The notes below the pieces were generated by a model. That model did no database searches. It saw nothing but the letters and a program-made list of their open reading frames with translations, and was not told the origin of the DNA. Of a DNA stretch of 64,000 bases, positions 61,452 through 64,000 are shown in pieces. The translations under genes were made by a program, and so were the position numbers. Position 1 is the first letter of the stretch; each line of letters opens with the position of its first letter. Source of the DNA: Bradyrhizobium sp. CCGB12 (GTDB taxonomy: Bacteria; Pseudomonadota; Alphaproteobacteria; Rhizobiales; Xanthobacteraceae). Location of the stretch: contig NZ_JANADO010000001.1 of NCBI RefSeq assembly GCF_024199845.1, positions 1,736,001-1,800,000 on the forward strand, given 5' to 3'.

Positions 61452-61507
61452 AGCATGATGCGGAAAGGTGTGCCGATCGCGCCGTGCCTGCTCCAAGGCA
61501 AATCCAC

Positions 61508-61543
61508 AAAAGAAAAGGCGCGGCGGGGAAGCCCCGTCGCGCC
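61508..61543 (-). terminator. Strong intrinsic terminator of the micro-unit
   Basis: A 12-bp stem (one G-T pair) at 61517-61528 / 61532-61543 with a 3-base loop. On the minus strand it is followed at once by TTTTCTTTT. It lies about 65 bases beyond the stop of the 14-codon frame on the same strand. Confidence 0.85.
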
Positions 61544-61608
61544 CGATTTCTTGCTCGCTGGTCCAGGGCTGAGAGCGCCCCGATGCCAAGCCCTTGCTAG
61601 AGTAGGGC

Positions 61609-61653
61609 TTAGCGGGCGATCCCAGCGAGGTGACAGCGCTTGAGATAAGACAC
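61609..61653 (-). CDS. 14-codon reading frame with full-length anti-16S Shine-Dalgarno
   Basis: A GTG-started frame encoding MSYLKRCHLAGIAR (GTG read as Met) and ending TAA. Its ribosome site GAAAGGAGGTGATCC at 61655-61669 is complementary to essentially the whole 3' tail of 16S rRNA. GGAGG to the GTG is seven bases, an optimal spacing. The peptide is basic with a Cys and a His. It has no runs of one amino acid, so it is not an obvious amino-acid attenuator. It lies between a near-consensus promoter and a strong terminator, so the transcript would be about 180 bases. Confidence 0.55.
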   Translation of the reverse strand: MSYLKRCHLAGIAR

Positions 61654-61654
61654 T

Positions 61655-61669
61655 GGATCACCTCCTTTC
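61655..61669 (-). promoter_or_regulatory. Extended ribosome-binding site complementary to 16S 3' end
   Basis: On the minus strand GAAAGGAGGTGATCC, continuing CAG, is the exact reverse complement of the standard 16S tail CTGGATCACCTCCTTTC. Typical genes in this window match five to six bases. Such a long match could hold ribosomes strongly or act as a sponge. Confidence 0.7.
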
Positions 61670-61688
61670 GTTGGTTTCGGGAGATTTC

Positions 61689-61717
61689 AATATAGGTTGT
61701 AAGGCCGCCACTGTTAA
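61689..61717 (-). promoter_or_regulatory. Near-consensus sigma70 promoter of the micro-unit
   Basis: On the minus strand TTAACA, then 17 bases, then TATATT. This is the best housekeeping promoter I can see in the window. The predicted start is about 20 bases before the extended ribosome site. Confidence 0.65.
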
Positions 61718-61863
61718 GGGGCGGCGCCGGAGGTGGGAACGGGTGCGGCGTTCGACATGGCGCGGTCCGGTTGGACGCGACAACCATTAAGCATCAGGAC
61801 GTGTAATGCAGCCGATTTGCCGGGATGGATATCCAGGCCCTCTCGCCAAATCTTTGAAATCAT

Positions 61864-61937
61864 TGGAGCGGGTGAAGGGAATCGAACCCTCGTATTCAGC
61901 TTGGAAGGCTGCTGCTCTACCATTGAGCTACACCCGC
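61864..61937 (-). tRNA. tRNA-Gly (anticodon UCC)
   Basis: The minus strand reads GCGGGTGTAGCTCAATGGTA... with acceptor GCGGGTG / CACCCGC, anticodon loop CTTCCAA giving UCC (reads GGA), T-arm GAGGGTTCGATTCCCTT, discriminator T and encoded CCA. It lies upstream of the micro-unit on the same strand. Confidence 0.95.
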
Positions 61938-62226
61938 ATCGGAGGCTCCCTAACACGGCCGGACGGCGGTCTCAACTGCTCCGAATGCCCGCTTTGCCGC
62001 CTCGCGCCGCCTGAACTCCCGAAATTTTTTCAAACCTGGCCAAGGATTCCGGCGTCTCGTTCGTCTGAAGGCGTGAATGCCCGGAAATCTCCTTCCGGCG
62101 CCCCGGCTTATGGGTGGAACTGCTATGGTAAAGCGCTTGCGATCGCGGTCATGGACGGGACCGGCCGCAGGACTGGGTGACGATCCCCATTGCGTCGCTC
62201 AATCCCGTCGGCCGTGAGGACAGGGT

Positions 62227-62817
62227 ATGGGGCGCACCATTCAGCTCACGACGGCAGAGGTGACGGAGCCGCCGGACGGCGGCCCCACGGACAGCGACCT
62301 CGTCAGTCTGGCCACGCAGGGCAACCGGGCCGCATTCGAGGCCCTGTTGCGGCGTCACTACGACCTCATGCACCGCGTTGCGTGGCGCATGACCGGCTCC
62401 CGGACCGACGCGCAGGATATTTGCCAGGACGTTTGCTGCGCGCTGGTGGAACGGATCGCTTCGTTCAGAGGTGAGGCTAAGTTCACGACCTGGCTGGTCG
62501 GCATCGTGCGCAACGCCTGCCATGACCATCATCGGCGCCGTTCGACCTTCACGCGCTTCAAAGGCCATCTTGCCGTTCTGGCCGACATGGCGGCGCCGCC
62601 GGATGGCCGGGATCTGTTTCGTCGCAGCTGGCTCGCGAGCGAGCTGGCGCGGCTTTCGCCGCTGCTGCGGGAAACGGTCGTGCTCGTGGCCGGCGAAGGC
62701 ATGACGCATGCGGAGGCCGCCGCGGCCCTCGGGGTCTCCGAATCGACCATCTCCGGCCGCATGCACGAGGTGAGGCGGCAGGCGGGTCTCGCAAAGGACA
62801 TTGGCGATGAGTTCTGA
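62227..62817 (+). CDS. ECF-type RNA polymerase sigma factor
   Basis: A 196-residue sigma70-family factor with regions 2 and 4 only. Region 2 is seen in LVSLATQGNRAAFEALLRRHYDLMHRVAWRMTGSRTDAQDICQDV and FTTWLVGIVRNACHDHHRRR. Region 4 is LSPLLRETVVLVAGEGMTHAEAAAALGVSESTISGRMHEVRR. It directs polymerase to stress or surface genes. Its 3' end overlaps the VWA gene by 11 bases, so the two are translationally coupled. In ECF systems the next gene is often the anti-sigma factor. Confidence 0.93.
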   Translation: MGRTIQLTTAEVTEPPDGGPTDSDLVSLATQGNRAAFEALLRRHYDLMHRVAWRMTGSRTDAQDICQDVCCALVERIASFRGEAKFTTWLVGIVRNACHDHHRRRSTFTRFKGHLAVLADMAAPPDGRDLFRRSWLASELARLSPLLRETVVLVAGEGMTHAEAAAALGVSESTISGRMHEVRRQAGLAKDIGDEF

Positions 62818-64000
62818 TCCCAACAGCATGCGTTTGCCCGATCCTCCGCCGCCGGCGGCAGAAGTACGCGACGCTGCCGTGCAACAGGCGTTGCTGCGCT
62901 TCGATCAAAAGAGTGCCGAGAACGGCCAAGGAATTCCGACCGACATCCGTCTCATCGAGCGAACCGTCGCGCCCTTGCGGCGGTCGCGCGAGAGGTCTGT
63001 CATGAGTCGTACGCGATATTTCCTGGCTGCCAGCCTGGCCTGCGTTGTTGCCGGGACGGGCGCCTATCTCCATCTCATGCGGTCGTCGCAGGACGTCGCC
63101 GCACCCATCGAACAGAAGCTGGCGAGCAACGAGGTCGCTCAGGCTCCTTCGACAGTGCAGGCAAAGAAGGAAAGCGACAGCCCGGCCCGGCCGCAAGCGC
63201 CGGTCGAAGCCTCTCCGGCCGCAAAGCCCATCCAGGAAGCCGCCGCGCCTGCGGTTACGGCGGCGCCGCCTCCCGCCAGACCGCACGCGGAGAGCCAGGT
63301 CGCCAGCAGGGCCGCTCCTCAGGCATTTTCCGCGAGGGCGCCCGACCAGGTGCGGGGTCTCATTCCGTTTGGTGACGCGCGCAGCCGCCATGGCATCACT
63401 GCTGACGGCGGCACGCGCATGTCGCCGTCAGCATCTGTGCGTCAGGCGGCGCCGGTCGACGTCTTGCGCGACCACAGCCAGCGCGAACACGAGCCTGTCG
63501 GCCGCGACAAGTTTGCGAATGCGCCGGAGAACGCCTTCAAGGTCGCGCGCGATGTGCCCGTCTCGACATTCTCGATCGACGTCGATACGGCGTCGTACGC
63601 GTTCGTCCGCGCACAGCTCAACCGCAACATCCTGCCGCCGGCCGCCTCCGTCCGGACCGAGGAGCTGATCAATTACTTCCCCTATGCCTATGAAGCGCCC
63701 GCATCGGCGAACGAGCCATTCCGGGCCAACGTTGCCGTGTTTCCGAACCCCTGGGCGGAAGGCCGCAAGCTCATCCGCATCGGCGTCAAGGGATATGCGC
63801 TGCAACAGACGAGCCGGCCGCGCGCCAATCTCGTCTTCCTGATCGATACGTCGGGCTCGATGCAGCCGCAGAACCGGTTGCCGCTCGTGAAACAGTCGCT
63901 TGCCATGCTGGTCACCCAGCTGCAACCCGAGGACCGCATCGCGATCGTGACCTATGCCGGGAATGCCGACACGGCGCTCGAGCCCACCTCCGTCTCCGAG
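62807..64000 (+). CDS. Membrane VWA domain protein (YfbK-like), partial; possible anti-sigma partner
   Basis: The first 398 codons of a larger protein that runs off the window end. The ATG at 62807 overlaps the sigma gene. Residues 1-65 are hydrophilic and likely cytoplasmic; a hydrophobic helix (YFLAASLACVVAGTGAYLHLM) follows at about 68-88. Then comes a Pro/Ala/Gln-rich periplasmic linker of about 130 residues. Next is the YfbK-type N-terminal domain (STFSIDVDTASYAFVRAQLN), and a VWA domain begins with LVFLIDTSGSMQPQNRLPLVKQSL, where DTSGSM is a complete metal-site DxSxS. The layout resembles a transmembrane anti-sigma factor fused to a VWA sensor. Confidence 0.9.
   Translation, partial: MSSDPNSMRLPDPPPPAAEVRDAAVQQALLRFDQKSAENGQGIPTDIRLIERTVAPLRRSRERSVMSRTRYFLAASLACVVAGTGAYLHLMRSSQDVAAPIEQKLASNEVAQAPSTVQAKKESDSPARPQAPVEASPAAKPIQEAAAPAVTAAPPPARPHAESQVASRAAPQAFSARAPDQVRGLIPFGDARSRHGITADGGTRMSPSASVRQAAPVDVLRDHSQREHEPVGRDKFANAPENAFKVARDVPVSTFSIDVDTASYAFVRAQLNRNILPPAASVRTEELINYFPYAYEAPASANEPFRANVAVFPNPWAEGRKLIRIGVKGYALQQTSRPRANLVFLIDTSGSMQPQNRLPLVKQSLAMLVTQLQPEDRIAIVTYAGNADTALEPTSVSE

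Noticed and set aside
61651..61672. CACTGGATCACCTCCTTTCG as the 3' end of a 16S rRNA gene
   Set aside because: Only about 17 bases match; the sequence upstream on the plus strand is not 16S and no ITS, tRNA or 23S follows. It is better read as a ribosome site on the minus strand.

Overview
The window is GC-rich chromosomal DNA of an alphaproteobacterium, most probably Bradyrhizobium or a close relative in the Nitrobacteraceae. This rests on the gene content (phasin, PAS_5 and DUF2336 proteins, Omp25/31-type porin-like protein, many small exported proteins), on CtrA-type TTAA-N7-TTAA boxes, and on several families of dispersed palindromic repeats that I recognise from that lineage. I see no insertion sequence, prophage, plasmid backbone, rRNA operon or CRISPR array. 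It reads as ordinary core and accessory chromosome, densely packed with short operons and many convergent gene pairs.

Layout. 0-5 kb: DEAD-box RNA helicase with a DbpA-like tail, a polyglycine exported protein, a GNAT acetyltransferase, a secreted-repeat protein and a membrane-anchored DJ-1/PfpI protein. 5-12 kb: phasin, Crp/Fnr regulator, PAS protein, a structured leader before a rhomboid protease, CBS protein, patatin and an exported protein. 12-20 kb: a PAS-GGDEF-EAL protein, serine hydrolase, nitroreductase, thrS and an MFS transporter. 20-30 kb: a GrlR-like protein, alpha/beta hydrolase lipoprotein, APC permease coupled to an unknown exported protein, yidD, a ClpP-like exported protein, an Fe-S scaffold, folE and hisI. 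30-35 kb: a lytic transglycosylase behind a CtrA box, DUF2336, an Hpt/receiver pair and nadK. 35-43 kb: an S10 peptidase, a second serine hydrolase, TPR and outer-membrane proteins, and a run of very small proteins. 43-52 kb: MCP, dienelactone-hydrolase-like protein, methyltransferase, a cytochrome c-PQQ dehydrogenase, GFA protein, tRNA-Thr, low-complexity exported proteins, rlmB and tRNA-Tyr. 52-58 kb: a putative catabolic cluster (LLM oxidoreductase, LysR regulator, then divergent MFS-GAF-amidohydrolase) with a 19-bp palindrome in the divergent promoter. 58-64 kb: UvrD-like helicase, TMEM175-like channel, YCII protein, a tiny transcription unit, tRNA-Gly, and an ECF sigma factor overlapping a membrane VWA protein that runs off the window.

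The most unusual signals are non-coding or very small. (1) At 61.5-61.7 kb on the minus strand there is a compact unit: near-consensus sigma70 promoter, a Shine-Dalgarno sequence complementary to the whole 3' tail of 16S rRNA, a 14-codon reading frame and a strong intrinsic terminator. (2) At 7.68-7.98 kb a CtrA box precedes a hairpin-rich stretch ending in an intrinsic terminator directly before the rhomboid gene, with an upstream segment that could disrupt that terminator. (3) An ECF sigma gene overlaps a VWA protein whose N-terminal layout resembles a membrane anti-sigma factor. These are inferences from sequence reading; no search or folding program was run.
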